Shown one piece after another: positions 34,796 to 47,703 of a DNA stretch of 64,000 nucleotides. The notes under the pieces were generated by a model that ran no database searches, was not told the origin of the DNA, and saw only the letters and a program-made list of their open reading frames with translations. Origin of the DNA: Albifimbria verrucaria (Eukaryota > Ascomycota > Sordariomycetes > Hypocreales > Stachybotryaceae); contig JAHREC010000030.1 of assembly GCA_020081605.1 (NCBI GenBank), positions 558,001-622,000 of the forward strand, in the 5' to 3' direction. Numbering within the stretch: position 1 is the first letter of the stretch; each line of letters begins with the position of its first letter. A program made the translations under genes and the position numbers.

Positions 34796-37700
34796 ATGGG
34801 TAACTCGAATAGTTCGGCTGGTAGCTTCAGCCTCTCTGGCGGAGATGACTTCTCAAATAACCTGTTTACTGATCTGGGGCCGTTGCTGACCCTTTTCGGC
34901 GCTGAGGCTACGACCCAGTTTATGTCTCAATCCCTTGGCCTTGCAGATAATATTCTGCTAGCTATTGGGCCGTTGGGAGTCATCACCATCTTAGTCGCTG
35001 CAATCCGAGTTGGCGGGCCGCCAAGTTTTAAGTCATTTATAGGTCGAGCTCGGGAGTCACTATCCGCGGTTGAGGTTCAATTGCTATCGTCTACTTCCTC
35101 AGAGGTATGCGAAATGATGAACGGAAAGCAAATCGCGCGCATACCTGGTCGTTCAACCGTTGCGGAGGTTCTAATTCAGTATCGCAATCACGGGCCCTCT
35201 GATATTTATCTTAAAGAAGAGGAGAAAGTTACGGATGTCCGCGGTCATAGACAGGCCACAAGCTATATGAAACGGTATTCTCGCAGGGAGGGTCAAATTT
35301 CAGAGGATGTTGAAAGACGATTATCAACACCAAGCAGTGCGGAGACTGCCGGGATTCTTCCTCACTCTATCCTATCACCCAACATTTCGCTCAATCTATT
35401 GCCAAATCGCAGACTAGAACTCTACTCATGGAGTATTGTGGCAATCGCCCTACAAGTAGGCGTGCTGATAATCGATTTCCTTATCACCTATCATTGGAGG
35501 CTTCGCAAAGATGATGACCAAGGCATTGCATCAACAGCTTTTCCTTTCCTACTCATCGGTACCCTTATGCTCATCATTGGCCTTGCAGCGTGCGGATATG
35601 TTATTCAATACAGTACTCATGAGATTTGGTACGACATTAACCCAAATATGCAAGTCGAGGCAATATGGCTTCAGCGCAAAGCGGTGGTAAATGAACAGAA
35701 CTTCCGATCATACATCACATTTGCCCCTGCAACTCGGAAAGCATTAGTTTCGTCAATCAGGGCAGAACATCTACAGTCTGACCGTGAACGGCACCCGTCA
35801 TCCGCAAATACAAAGAAGCCCTATTTTACGCGTATCATCACGGTCGCAGGCGTTGCTGTTGCTCTGGTAGGATATATACTTCAGTTCATAGGCTTCCGTC
35901 AGATGAATTGGTTCGCCGCCATTCTCCAATTAGCATTATCCCTTGTTATGACGGCAATCCGAGCATGGGTCCGGCGTGGCCTGGCACCAGAGGAGACTTG
36001 GGAGATACCGGAGGGTCACGAGTTAGATTGGCTGGCCACAAGAGCTGCAATGTATGGGAGTGCCCGTCGCTCGCGTGTAGAAAAATGGCCGCGATTGATG
36101 CAGGGTTCTCAACAGTCTTATTCATGGCTGATCAAAAATAGGGTCACTAATACTCAGAATTTCTCAACGCTTTCAGGAACACAAGACGGCGTCCTCTGAA
36201 TAAAATGAGTGGGCGGAAACCAGGAATAAATACCAATCGAGCATTGCATATCCTCTGTCTTCGACAATCTATCCAACAGCTGATTCGCTGGCCTTCTGAC
36301 CCGTCAATTATCGAGGCCGCTGAATCACTAGCACGAGCCATTGAAACTGTGATGGAAACGATCAAAGGTGATCCACTCACGTCGTTCCAGATGAAGGAGA
36401 ACTGGCTAGGGCGCGAGTCTTACAATTGGTCTATTCCAGTATATCTAGGCGGCTCATCCTCTTTCCGAGAGGAGATATCCTTCCGTATACAGTCAATAGA
36501 CAGTGGGGCAGAATCGGAAAAGAACACACGACAAGCTGGTATATGGACCGCTCTTTATTGGAAGCGGCAATATCCCTTTGGATTTATCGATTGGATCACC
36601 GAAACAAAGAAATCACAAGGAAGTTGAGACGCGCATACTACCGCGTGACCATAGGAGCACCGGCAATGATCAGAGACTGCACTTGGTGGGTTTTCAGAAG
36701 AAATTCATTGCTGGGGCGACACACAAATCTCGGTTCGCATCCAGACGTTGGCGATGAATCCCTGCGCAATGGCGTTTCTACTCGAACATTCGGTATTGAT
36801 TTTCATGACTCGGGGCAATTGGAATGGGCATTTCGCCTTGGTCCGATTCAGCAAAGTCTTCCACAGAGCTGTGCGTGGCATTTGTTTGCAGCATTTATGC
36901 ATGAGATATCAGAGCACGTTGAATCTATTGGTGGCATAACAACTCCTGATCTTCCAAATTGGATTTTTGAACAGCCAAGAATTGGATCTATTCAAGACAA
37001 CTTAAAGCTCAGCAACGATACGCTTGTTGGCTTGTGTCAGAGAGTTGCCGAAACAGGGATATGCGATGTGAACCAGGCTGCCATGGCTGTGGTGCCACCA
37101 ATGGCTTTTCGAGAAATCCTTCCTGAGCCTATATCTGTAGTAGACTATGTCATCTACAGTGCTAAATTTCTGGAGACTCAGGAGCAATGGCCTGAGGCTG
37201 CCAAGCTTTACGGGGATCTAATCGAGACTTTCAGGTCATTTCCGAGCAAGAGTCTTGTATATCTTCGAGCTTTGGCCGCAGCTACCGAGTTCATGAGACT
37301 TCTTCCCCTACACGCCTTATATACAGCATACGTCAAGAAGATTATCGTAAAGCTGAGATTGAGAGTTCCAAGGCACTGTTGGAATCATTGATACAGCAAT
37401 GTCCTGAGGAGATGCTGCAGAAAGTGTACCAACTATATCAGATTCAGCTGATGCCTGCCGAGTTCGAATCACTAAATGCCCCTCAAGTACTTACAGTCGA
37501 TGATTCAAATATGTATTCCGCTACTGAATCGTATCCTTACAATTACTTACATGTAGCAGCTACGGGTACCATCAAATCGACATACTCTGCTCTTCAAGAT
37601 GAAGATGAAAAAGACAAATGGATTAGAGCCATTATAGCAGAAAGGGATCATTGTGGATGGACAGCGCTGCATTTTTCTGTGAGAATGAGCACCAAATCCG

Positions 37701-38769
37701 AAAGACCAGCCAGCCGCCATCGTTCATCTAGTATAAATGTGGCAAGGTATAGGTCAGATTGTGAATTTCTGATCCGATATCATGCCGATGTCAATGCAGC
37801 TAATGTCTTTGGAGAAACCCCTCTGCACTGTGCGGTACGGGCTGGGGATGGTAGACTGATCAGTATGCTCATTCATTATAATGCTGATCCCGATGCAAAA
37901 GACCGATTGGGCAGAACGGCAGCCCATCTGGCAGCAAACCGAACACATGACGGTGCAGAGCTATTGAGAGTATTGTATGCCAAGGGAGCAAGCATTGATA
38001 TCCGTGATCGGTGGGGACAGACACCGTTGCATACAGCTGCCATGGCTCGAAACTTCGAGGCTGTTAGGGCTCTAGTGGAGGAAATGAATTCGAGTGTAAC
38101 AGCTAAAGAAGAAATGGGTTTCACCGCTGCGCACTTTGTGTTCAGCACACCTGATACCCCGAGCGAAACAACTGACAGCATCAAAAATGTTTTAGAATTA
38201 TTGAAGAAACACGGCTTTAATCTCCACGATAAGACGGAAGATCGAGCTACGTTGTTGAACTGTGCTGCAAGGTGTGGTTCGGTCAAAATGATGAGGGTTC
38301 TCCTCCCATCCTCTGAGGCTCGCGGAACTAGCCAGCTGAAGCGCACTTTCCTTGTTGAGTTGCAGTCTGACAAGAAGTCAGTAGAAGTTTCAGAGCCTCT
38401 TGATGGCAACATCAGAAGATATTTGACACTTCGTGATCGTGGAGGAATGATGCCTCACCATTGGGCCGCTAAGAACGGTCACTCGGAAGCCTTAAGTTTC
38501 CTACTCGACAAGGGCCACGAGTATTTCTGTTATAAGGAAATGGTTGAGTCCCAAGCTTCGGAACGTCAAAGCGTTCTGCACTTTGCTTGTGCATCAGGCA
38601 ACTTGGATACAGTACAGGTGCTAGCGACGAGCGTGAAGACATGGGGATTGAAGCATGGAAAAAACTAAAGAAACTGGAAGACGCCTCTTATCGCACCGCC
38701 ATGGACTGGGCACGGGATACTAAGCTTGTGGAGGTTGTCAAGTTGCTGCAAGAAGATAATGAGTCCTAA
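34796..38769 (+). CDS. Large membrane protein with C-terminal ankyrin repeats, frameshifted
   Basis: I start at the ATG at 34796 (MGNSNSSAGSF); the frame is open further upstream but without ATG. The N-terminal block reads DLGPLLTLFGAEATTQFMSQ, LADNILLAIGPLGVITILVA (TM), RVGGPPSFKSFIGRARES and SEVCEMMNGKQIARIPG, followed by four TMs (residues about 205-390). A middle region follows, then about eight ankyrin units from 37645, for example FGETPLHCAVRAGDGRLISM, RTAAHLAANRTHDGAELL and QTPLHTAAMARNFEAV. Four breaks, near 36160 (TTT), 36505-36530 (GGG or AAAA), 37305-37308 (CCCC) and 38620-38645, each need one added base. The combination is a known fungal architecture of unknown function, often found in variable genome regions. 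Confidence 0.75.
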
Positions 38770-39300
38770 AGATGAGCTTAGCAGGACCAAGTTTTAGAAT
38801 GTGCCTATGACTTATGAATGACATAGTATGGAGCAGTCTGTAGGAGCTGCCAGTGTGGTTTGACTCGGCAAAAAGTCTCAGAAGCCATGGCGAAAGTGTG
38901 ATGGATATAGCCATTGTTTAGGCGATCCTTGTATGTCTATGTCACTAAGACTTGCTGATTCCCTAATAGCAGACACCAGGATCTCATTCAGACAGTATCG
39001 ATTACATTCGGGCAATATGGTATTATTAAAACAAAAATGCAAATATCCTCTCATGTCAGTCGACTAAGTAATAGTATATTTTCGAATTTTCGAATTTTCG
39101 AAGCACGATTTTCGGGGATACATCTACAGGCTGTTTCATTAATGGTCCTACTCTCTAACAGCCACTTGACAATAACAACCAAGGAGAAATAAATGATTGT
39201 GCCATCTTATGTGCTTGTTGCTGCCGTAATTGTCCCACACCGGACCGGCCGCCGTTGACCTGAAACCCGCGATGCCGAGGATCGGCCGAGCCTGTCAGAA
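38770..39300. other. Spacer at accessory-to-core boundary
   Basis: A short AT-rich TTTTCGAA repeat lies at about 39080-39103. A GC-rich segment with RACQKCR-like translation follows at 39271-39310, probably fortuitous. Nothing else. Confidence 0.4.
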
Positions 39301-39375
39301 ATGCCGTCATTTGAGAGACCCTAAAACTTCATCTCCAACAACCAGATCTCGAACAACACACCGACAGGGCCAGCC

Positions 39376-40326
39376 TTGAATGTCGCAAAAAATCTCGACC
39401 GCCGGCTCAAGGCCGTCATCTTCGGGGCCAAGTTCATGGCCAGGCCCCGTCGATTGCCGCCACACATCCCCAAGCTGTTTGACGACGTCGCCAAAGATGC
39501 GCCGCATCACCGGGCAGGGTTCCGTTCATGGGTCGCAATGTGTGTAAGTTGTTCTCCCAGATGGACACCATTCGCTATTGGCGCTGGGCTGACATGATCT
39601 CCTTCCGCAGACCGCCGCGACTATCACCTCGAATACGCCCAAGGCATTGATCGAAGTCTACAAGGTGGCCATTAGGCAAAAGGCAGGCAAAGACGAAGTA
39701 GCCACAGCCGAGTTCATTCGCGAAGCCGCTCTCAAGTGCATCAGCTTTGCTGGAATTCCACGAACCATAAACGCCCTCATCGCATTCAACGAGAAGCTTC
39801 CTGTGCGCGTCGCTGATCAACTCTGTACCGAGCCTTCGCGATTACCAACACCCGAAAAAATAGAGGACATAAATCGACGTGCGACAAAGTTGTGGCGCTC
39901 TATATACTATCCCTATGAGTCGAAGCTCTACAAGAAGCTCGCTTGGGCACATCCAGACCTCCCAATTCATATTCTTCACAACCATTACGGCACCATTCTC
40001 TCAAATCCCCTCTCGAGGAGCGCGGTACATTAGCCACCTTGGGACGGTTCATGACGTCCATAGTAGCTATATCATGCTTGCGCGCACAGACTGGTGTGGA
40101 ACCACAGCTGGTAGCCCATATATTTGGACTACAAAAGGCTCTAGAGGACGGCTCCTTGGAACAGGATAACCCGGCAGAGGAGCCGAAGGTGATTGAGTCC
40201 TTAACTTCAGAGAGAGGATTGACGTGGATATTACGAACGATTGACACGCTCATGGAAGGCCTGAAAGAAGGTCCACCGCTGGAAGTGCAAGAAACAACCA
40301 GACCCAGATCCAGGTCCAGACGATAA
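39376..40326 (+). CDS. AhpD/carboxymuconolactone decarboxylase-like protein, start unresolved
   Basis: Exon one ends WVAMC at 39543; an intron (GTAAGT...CCGCAG) leads to TAATITSNTPKALIEVY. The family block FIREAALKCISFAGIPRTIN and the C-terminal AISCLRAQTGVEPQLVAHIF identify a fungal AhpD-like all-helical protein. The predicted cysteine and acid pattern of the CMD core is not complete in what I can see, so peroxidase activity is unproven. The frame breaks at the C run 40007-40010; one added C gives SNPPLEERGTLATL and continues to 40326. No ATG in frame precedes NVAKNLDRRLK, so an upstream exon is missing from my model. It ends 169 bases from the convergent CoA transferase. Confidence 0.6.
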
Positions 40327-40495
40327 TATTATATGTGAAGATGTAAACTAATTGTACATATATATGCCCCGAGCACTCTGTATTCTAATGTTCTATAGAT
40401 AATCCTATACCCATGCTCTTTCTCTATAAGTCTATCCTGTTCAAACAATAAGAGATCTATTGGTGGTATGCGTCGTTGGCCGGAAGGCCATTCCA

Positions 40496-42426
40496 TTACT
40501 CCATCAGCTTCAGGTCCTCGGCCACAGTGAAAGTCGCGTCCGTCTTGGCCTTGACCTCCTCAACCTCAACGCCGGGCGCAATCTCGGTGAGCGTCAGGGT
40601 GCCTTGCTCTCGGTCCACTTGGAAGACACACTGTGGGAGGCACAATATCAGCATGGGTGTACTTCACAAGAACAGTTTGAGAGTTTACTTACCAGGTCAG
40701 TGATAATGGTGCTAGCAACGCGAGCACCGGTCAGTGGCAAGCTGCACTTCTGGACAATCTTAGAGGAGCCGTCCTCGGCAACGTGCTCGGTCGCAACAAC
40801 AATCTTGGTATTGTCAGGGTCGGAGACGAGATCCATAGCGCCGCCCATGCCCTTGAAGACCTTGCCGGGGATCATGTAGTTGGCCAGATCGCCAGCAGCG
40901 CTGACTTGCAGAGCCTACACCATGGATTAGTTGGGGTATAGTTGAGTAAGAGATTTAAACTTACGCCCAGGATGGACACGTCAATGTGACCACCGCGGAT
41001 CATAGCAAATGACTCGGCAGAGTCAAAGGTGGCAGCACCGGGAACCAGTGTGACGGTTTCCTTGCCAGCATTGACAATATCGCTGGATAAATCCATGTTA
41101 GAAACTTTCCAGGCCCGAGTCTTGGATACGACTTACGCATCAACCTCCTTCTTGGTGGGGTGAGGACCCATTCCCAGAATACCGTTCTCAGACTGAACCC
41201 AGACCTTGCGGCCAGCGGGCAGGAAAGCTGTGGCCATCGTCGGGATACCTTTGCCAATGTCAGTAATTTTTCCTTGACCATCTGTGGGCCATATATCCAG
41301 GTCATCTTACCGACACCAAGGTTCACATAGTATCCATCCTTGAGCTCCTTGGCAGCCCTCTTTCCGATGCGATTCCTTCGCACCTGTGCTTCGTTCTGGG
41401 GCTTGACCAGGGTCTCATCCTTGTCGCCCTCCTCTTCACGCAGCTTCAGGAGCTCAATAGTCTTCTCAGCCGTAGCCGGGACAACGCGGTCAACGTAGAT
41501 GCCAGGCAGGTGAACCTCGTCAGGGTGGATTGAACCAACGGGAACGATGTTCTCGGCCTCGACAATGGTGAGGGACGCAGCCTTGGCCATGAGGACACCG
41601 AATGCCTTTGTCGTGTACCTGAAGACGCAGTTTCCGGCCTCATCCGCCTTCCAGGCTCTCAGGATCGCAACGTCGCCCTTCAGAGCTGTCTCCATGAGGT
41701 ACTTCTTGCCATTGAACTCGCGGATCTCACGCTTCTTTCCAGACTCCTGCACACCTCCGTTAGCATCCAGACGAGTAGGGATGCCACCATCCTGAAGAAG
41801 GGTGTCTACCGATTTCCCATTAGTTTCTTTGCGCCTAAATCAAGAATAATTGCCACTTACTGGCGCCAGTAGGTGTGAAAAAGCCGGGATACCGGCACCT
41901 CCTGCACGGAGACGCTCCGCTAGACTGCCCTGGGGGCAGAGCTCAATTGCCAGCTCGCCGTTGAGGTACTTCTTCTCGAGAACCTTGTTGTTGCCCAAGT
42001 ACGAAAGCACCAGACGGTTAACCTGGCCCGACTTGGTGAGTGAGGACAAGCCACCCATGCCCTCCTGGCCGGCGTTGTTGGAAATGGCTGTGAGAGAGTT
42101 GAGCGCATCAGGGCCCCTCTTGTGCATAGCAGAGATCAAAGTTTCTAAGTAAATGCAATGTCAATTGAGTGCCAAATCACGGATGACCAAAATGAGAACA
42201 AACCAGCAATTCCACAAAGTCCAAATCCACTGCTCAGAACGACAGAGCCGCTCTTGACATCAGCGACAGCTTGATCTGCCGACTCAAACAGCTTTGATCG
42301 GCGTCGTTCCGAGAACCTCACCACCGAGGTGACAAAAGATCGCTGCGCAGCAAATTTGCGGGCCGACATCCGGAGTGCCAGGGCCGAAACCCGGGATCCT
42401 GGGCGGAAGAGTCCCGGAGCGTTCAT
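40496..42426 (-). CDS. Succinyl-CoA:3-ketoacid CoA transferase (SCOT), mitochondrial, frameshifted
   Basis: The enzyme transfers CoA from succinyl-CoA to acetoacetate or related ketoacids. Exons include 42204-42426 (Arg/Ser-rich mitochondrial presequence, then [20 protein letters not shown]), 41861-42144, 41311-41805, and three more down to 40496. Typical blocks are [63 protein letters not shown] and, near the active-site Glu, [15 protein letters not shown]. The alpha and beta CoA transferase halves are fused, as in eukaryotic SCOT. Exon two breaks at the plus-strand A run 41878-41882; one added T on the coding strand gives GIPAFFTPTGA with correct splice phase into NTLLQDGG. The rest is intact. 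Confidence 0.9.
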
Positions 42427-43059
42427 TGTGTGAGACTGGAACGTAAAATAAGCTCCTGCTGAGCTACACGCTGGTATGGGACAAGAATACAGGACGAAAA
42501 CCTAAGGGAAACAGAACCGAGAAAAAACTCAGGAGATAAAACGAATACATAGCAAGCGAGGACCCGCAGATAGGGCGATTAAGTCACTAGCACGGTTCAC
42601 GGAACTGGTTTCGTTGCGTTGTTGGGATCAACGGCTCGCATCAGCGGAGCCATCTTACCGAAAACAGAATCGGGCCGGGCCCGAAATGAGTGGAGATAAC
42701 TCGGCATTCCCACTCATCCAGTGGTGGATCGTGATGTGCTGGGACCAAGCTTCGGAACGAATGGATACGTGCTGGCTGGAAGTGAATACGAGTTTCCCAT
42801 GGCATGAGACGAAATGGAAGTTTGGTAAGGTTATGCTTGATGAAGGGGCAATGATTTCAGTATCGCGTCTCGGCCTTCACATCCGGAGTGGCCTGTTGCA
42901 GGCAAAAACACCACGCTAGCATTAGTCAAGCCTCATATATCGGCCTCTGACTGTTGCCTCACGTCACATGCAGATTAGATGGAAGCATCTTGTGGAATAT
43001 TAGATATTTTGCGTAGCTTACGGTTCATCACGGGAGTAGTGCTAGCTCGCCATATTCGT
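42427..43059. other. SCOT upstream / phosphatase downstream spacer
   Basis: This spacer contains the putative SCOT promoter and leader. No TATA element or gene stands out. Confidence 0.45.
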
Positions 43060-44068
43060 TTACCCGCATAGCTTCTCCTTCACCAGCTCAACCTCCTCCG
43101 CAGTACCACAGATCAAGCCGGCCCTCTCGTCACAGTTCTCGACACTCCGCGCCAGTATATCCTCCCCACTCACCGGGTCGATCGCCCGACCCCGCACATT
43201 CCAGCACCAGTGCGATCGGGCACAGTTCGTACAGCCGGCGTAGCTTCGCCCGGTCCTTGCCCGTCACCGGGTTCACGTAAACGCCGTGACCTTTGACCAG
43301 TGCGTGCACTATATCCGGGACCAAACCACCACAGTAACGTAGCGTGTACCGTTGCTGGATGTAGTATGTGATGAGATCCATGAAGCGCGGGGTCTCGGCT
43401 GCAGAGCGTAGGTTCGCAGGTGCAAAGTAGCGCGTCTTGAAGGGTGCGGCGGCGAGGCGGACGCTCGGCCGGATGATGTCCCAGACGAGGCTACCATCAT
43501 CTGTCAAACCGACCTCGAAACATGATGGCTCCGAGCCGGCGGTTCTCACGGCGACAATGGCCGTAGTGCGCGGTCCAATGACTCCCAGGATAGCAGCGAC
43601 CTGTCCTTGCTTTGGATCCTGCGAGAGCGCCGAGTTGCCGTCCCAGATACCAATAATAGTTCCTACAGTCCAGTTCGGAGCAATAATCGAGCTTCCATCC
43701 AAGGGATCAAAAGCGATTGTGTAGCTCTCACCCGTCGAGGCTGCCTCTCCGCCCTGGCTGTCATGCTCAACCGCCTTCTCAATCGGTTCCTCTTCACTGC
43801 TCGCGGTAACTGCCGAAGGGCACCGGGCCAGGGCTTCTCTCACGATGTTCTCTGAAAGAACATCCACGTTCAATTGATCATCGCCAAAGGCATTTGCTGT
43901 ACCAGCCAGTGCCACATGTTGGGAGTTTCGCAACGTCTTGGCAATGTCCCCAATGCTGCCAAGAAGAGCAGGCAACAGAGAGTCGCGGAGTGACTGACGA
44001 TCATCTGATAATATGGTGGTCTTGAGGTGTTCCTGCAGCCCAGGGGTCAAAGTAGCTCCGGAACCCAT
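43060..44068 (-). CDS. Sedoheptulose-1,7-/fructose-1,6-bisphosphatase-like, frameshifted
   Basis: FBPase superfamily. The DPLDGSS metal-binding motif is at residues 121-127, preceded by the acidic SSEEEP loop. The following SIIAPNWTVGTIIGIW resembles the SBPase version (SIVxTNFTVGTIFG) more than canonical FBPase. Sugar-phosphate block: YTLRYCGGLVPDIVHALVKG, then GVYVNPVTG. The frame breaks at the plus-strand C run 43190-43193; one added G on the coding strand turns ECAGSGDRPG into ECAGGRAIDPVSGEDILARS, the conserved C-terminus, ending LVKEKLCG at 43060. It is single-exon and intact otherwise. The choice between SBPase and FBPase rests on the TVGT motif only; a catabolic role beside canonical FBPase is likely. 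Confidence 0.85.
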
Positions 44069-45656
44069 GCTGGCGGTTATCCTGGATGTCGGTTCACTCG
44101 GACAGTGAGATGGTGTGTTGGGGATTTGGTTGGGTTATGCAAGTGGGTCTTACCATCTGTAACTTCTTATACAAATGCCGCAGTGAGTAACAGTCTCTTC
44201 TTGCTCAAATCTCCATTCAAGGACGAGAGCATTAATGCTTTGCAAACTTGGGACCAAATTATTCACTGATTTTTTAATACAACTGTCAAAACTTGAATTG
44301 CATTATTGTTTCTCGCTGATTCAGTAAAACATATAACGGTGAATGATTTTGCTTATTTCCTAAACAAGTACTTCTTTCATGAATAGCGACATTGGCGGGT
44401 GGGTTCGCCTACCCTAGATGGGAACACTAGTTGATGAGCATCATGAGGAACTTCCTATTAGTGAACCATGCAATAAATGACCTCATTATGTAGTCTGTTA
44501 CAACACTTTGGGATTGCCATGCTTTGTTTGAGTTAAATTCACCTCCAAAGCCACTCAATAATGAAACTTGGTGCATTAGGACTTATCACTTAACCATTTG
44601 GAATGCGGATTGTTTCACTTAGACGGCGGAATAACTTTTAAATAGCCTGAGGAACTAAAAATGAGATCTCTTGGCAGAATGAAATGATATCCTGGACCAG
44701 AGCGACCGCGAAACATTACCTTGGGCTGAAGGAAGTCAGAAGTAGAGGCTCGATCCAATGAACAGTTAACTCCTTGACTAAGTCTGACTCACCAAGCAGC
44801 GGTGACATCAGACTCATACCTGTGTTACTCATATCCTATGGGTATCACCTCGTAATCTCGATCAACTTGCTCATGGAACAAATGTACTTGGTTACAGATG
44901 AAAGGATGTTTCATGTCGTTTCTTGCTAAGTTGTATCTTACAGCGATGTTTGCAAAGCTGCAAATTGTGATAGTGAAGACTGTAAGTCATTGATATCAAC
45001 AAATGTTTCAATTCATTTAGTGAAACTCGATGTTAGTTGCACACGACACTACTGACCTGCTCTAATTTTCTCTTGAGTTGAGATGGAGGGGTTGTAGAGT
45101 CGATGCCTGATCGTCTCCAAGCTGTCATTGATGCAGGGTTGCACACAAAGGTCCAAGACGACGACCTGCCTAATTATTCCTGGGGTTTTCGCAACCTAAT
45201 ATGAGTATGTATTGTTTTAGACCCGCTAGGAAAAGTTAAGGTGCATCCGCTGTAGTTCACGTTATATTAGGTTAATACTGGCTGTCTTGGAAGACAACCA
45301 TGTATCCGGATGCTTCTCCGGACCAATTAATTATGCATGCTCTCTGTCTTCCGTTTAATTGCCCTCAGTTCAATCTCAAGTACAATCCGATCTCGGACTT
45401 TTATGGACTCAACCAGAATTCACTCAGCATCAGCTTCGGCGTGAATCATTCACGAGCGGGAGTTTCTGCGAGTGATGATTGGCCGGATATTTACAATAGC
45501 TATCTAAAATTGCAATGACCCAAGCATTGCTTCAGGAGTTGTTGTCAAGTATTCCAGAATAGATTAATGATGTAATGCCCACTCTATGGTTAAGAATAGA
45601 GTGGTTGCTGCAAATTTGAAGACTTGTTCGCAAAGTTGTCCAATTGCCTCACCACA
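44069..45656. other. Divergent intergenic region between phosphatase and MFS gene
   Basis: 1.6 kb, AT-rich. A plus-strand frame at 45300-45518 has no recognised content. Probably carries both promoters. Confidence 0.45.
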
Positions 45657-47567
45657 ATGGCCGACGATCAAACACCATTGTCTAATGGCACTCGCCCTGT
45701 CAATGGCCAACACCAGCACTCAAATCACGACCGGGTGCCCGACGAGGAGCAGCCTCTCCTCCACCCGCCCGACGAGCCGACGCCGTCGTCAGAATGGACC
45801 GCTCCGCGTGGCTTCATCTGGATCCAGCTTGCCATCATGACAAATGTTTTCCTCTACGCCTTTGACGGTACCATCACGGCCGCCACATACGCCGTCATCA
45901 GCTCCGAATTCGATGCCGCCAACACGGCCTCGTGGCTGACGACGTCGTACCTCCTGACCAGTACTGCATTCCAGCCGCTGTATGGCCGCGTCTCAGACAT
46001 CTTCGGACGCCGCGGATGCTTTTTCCTGTCGACTGTGACGTTTGCTGCCGGGTGTCTAGGTTGCGGATTGGCAAGAGATGTCATCTCGTTGAATTGTATG
46101 CGTGCCCTGGCTGGATTTGGCGGAGGCGGTCTCATGACTATGGGTAAGTCTTGCTCAGATATACACGAAACTGCCCAATTCAATATATTAACATAATATG
46201 TGATTCGTTTCACTACAGCAACCATCATCAACTCCGACATGATCCCCTTCCGTAAGCGCGGCATGTACCAAGCTCTCCAGAATGGCATCTTCGGCTTCGG
46301 AGCCATCGCCGGAGCTTCCTTCGGAGGCACCATTGCCGACCAGATCGGCTGGCGTTGGTGCTTCCTCCTCCAGGTTCCCTTCTCGGTTGTCGCTTTTATT
46401 GTCGGTGTCCTCGCTGTGAAGAACCAGCCAGGGACATCTCACTCCAGGGCGGCCTCGACGTTGTGTGGAAGAGAATTGACTTCACCGGCGCACTATTGTT
46501 GGTGGTTGCCGTCTCTGTTCAGTTGCTGGGGCTTAGTCTTGGAGGTAACGAGCTGCCGTGGGATAGCCCTTGGGTTATTGCCGCGCTGGTCGGAAGTTTG
46601 TTGCTCTTCGTCTTGTTCCTCTGGGTTGAGGCCCACACCGCAGCAATACCTGTAATTCCCTGCGCTTATTGAAGGGTCGCTTGCCTATCGCGACGCAAGT
46701 AGCCAATGTCTGCGCAGGCGTGGCAGCATACTCAGTACGTACATGTCCAACATCGCCAGAACGGATCATTACTAACTGATTTTAGTATCTCTTCATGCTT
46801 CCGCTCTTCTTCCAAGTTGTTCTACTCGACTCGGCCACGAAAGCTGGCGCTCGCCTCGCCATTCCGTCCTTAGCAACGCCAATTGGCGGGTTGATTGCAG
46901 GTGTTGTCATGTCACGTTGGGGCAAGCTCATTCCATTGATGCGGACCGGCGCGGCCTTGATGGCCATCGGTAACGGCTTGGTACTGTCTTTAGGCTTCAA
47001 GGACCAGACATGGAAATATGTTGCCTTTATTTTCCCGGCAAGTCTGGGACAGGGTATTATCTACCCATCGATCCTGTTTACATCATTGGCTTCATTTGAA
47101 CATGCCGGTAAGTGCAGCATCCCATCTACTATCATAATCATAACCGAAACCGTATCTAAGCCACGACCCAATAGATCATGCCGTGTCGGCATCAACAGTC
47201 TACCTCATCCGCTCCCTTGGTACAGTCTGGGGCGTATCCGTATCCTCAGCCATTGTCCAAACCACTCTCAGCCTCCGCTTGCCAGAAGCTTTAAGCCACG
47301 TGCCAGACAAGGACAAGGTAAGCTCCGCCTAGCCATCGCAGCTTATGCAACTCGCTGATCAGAACATTACCCGTGTAGATCATTGATGAGATTCGCCATT
47401 CGATTGAGGCCCTGCGTCATCTGCCGCCAGACGTGCAGCTTGCGGCCCGTCTTGTTTACTACGATGGTCTGCAGTATGCATTCGCAGCGTCAACCGCAAT
47501 TGCAGCGCTGTCCGTGGTCGCTTCGCTAGTGGCAACGGCAACTAGGCTTAGAAGCACAAAGGATTAG
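45657..47567 (+). CDS. MFS transporter, VBA/DHA2-like, frameshifted
   Basis: Exons 45657-46143, 46219-46734, 46786-47107, 47175-47317 and 47379-47567. The intron ending at 46785 has a textbook ACTAACTG branch site. After an acidic N-terminal tail rich in Asp and Pro, TM1 is FIWIQLAIMTNVFLYAFDGT; TM2 and the A-motif region read PLYGRVSDIFGRRGCF. The layout fits 14-TM vacuolar basic amino acid (VBA) or multidrug DHA2 proteins. The second exon breaks twice: GGG at 46431-46433 (repair gives KNQPGDISLQGGLDVVWKRI) and CCC at 46658-46660 (repair gives VIPLRLLKGRLPIATQVAN). Substrate is not predictable; a vacuolar or plasma membrane location is inferred from the family. Confidence 0.85.
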
Positions 47568-47703
47568 ATTGAAGCACCTCAGGATAACTTAAAAATAAGC
47601 ACGAGTTACGACTATATAAAGGATATCTCAAAGATAGAGCAATAGCCATAGAAGTATCATCAACATCGTGTTTTACAATTCGTGATTGGTATCATTAGAC
47701 ATA

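Noticed and set aside
13131..38769. Programmed ribosomal frameshifting or RNA editing as a cause of the breaks
   Set aside because: No shared slippery site or stimulatory structure; the lesions occur in unrelated genes and different base runs, all as losses.
39271..39320. Zn2Cys6-like translation RACQKCR
   Set aside because: Only the first half of a zinc cluster is present and the frame stops soon after; judged fortuitous.
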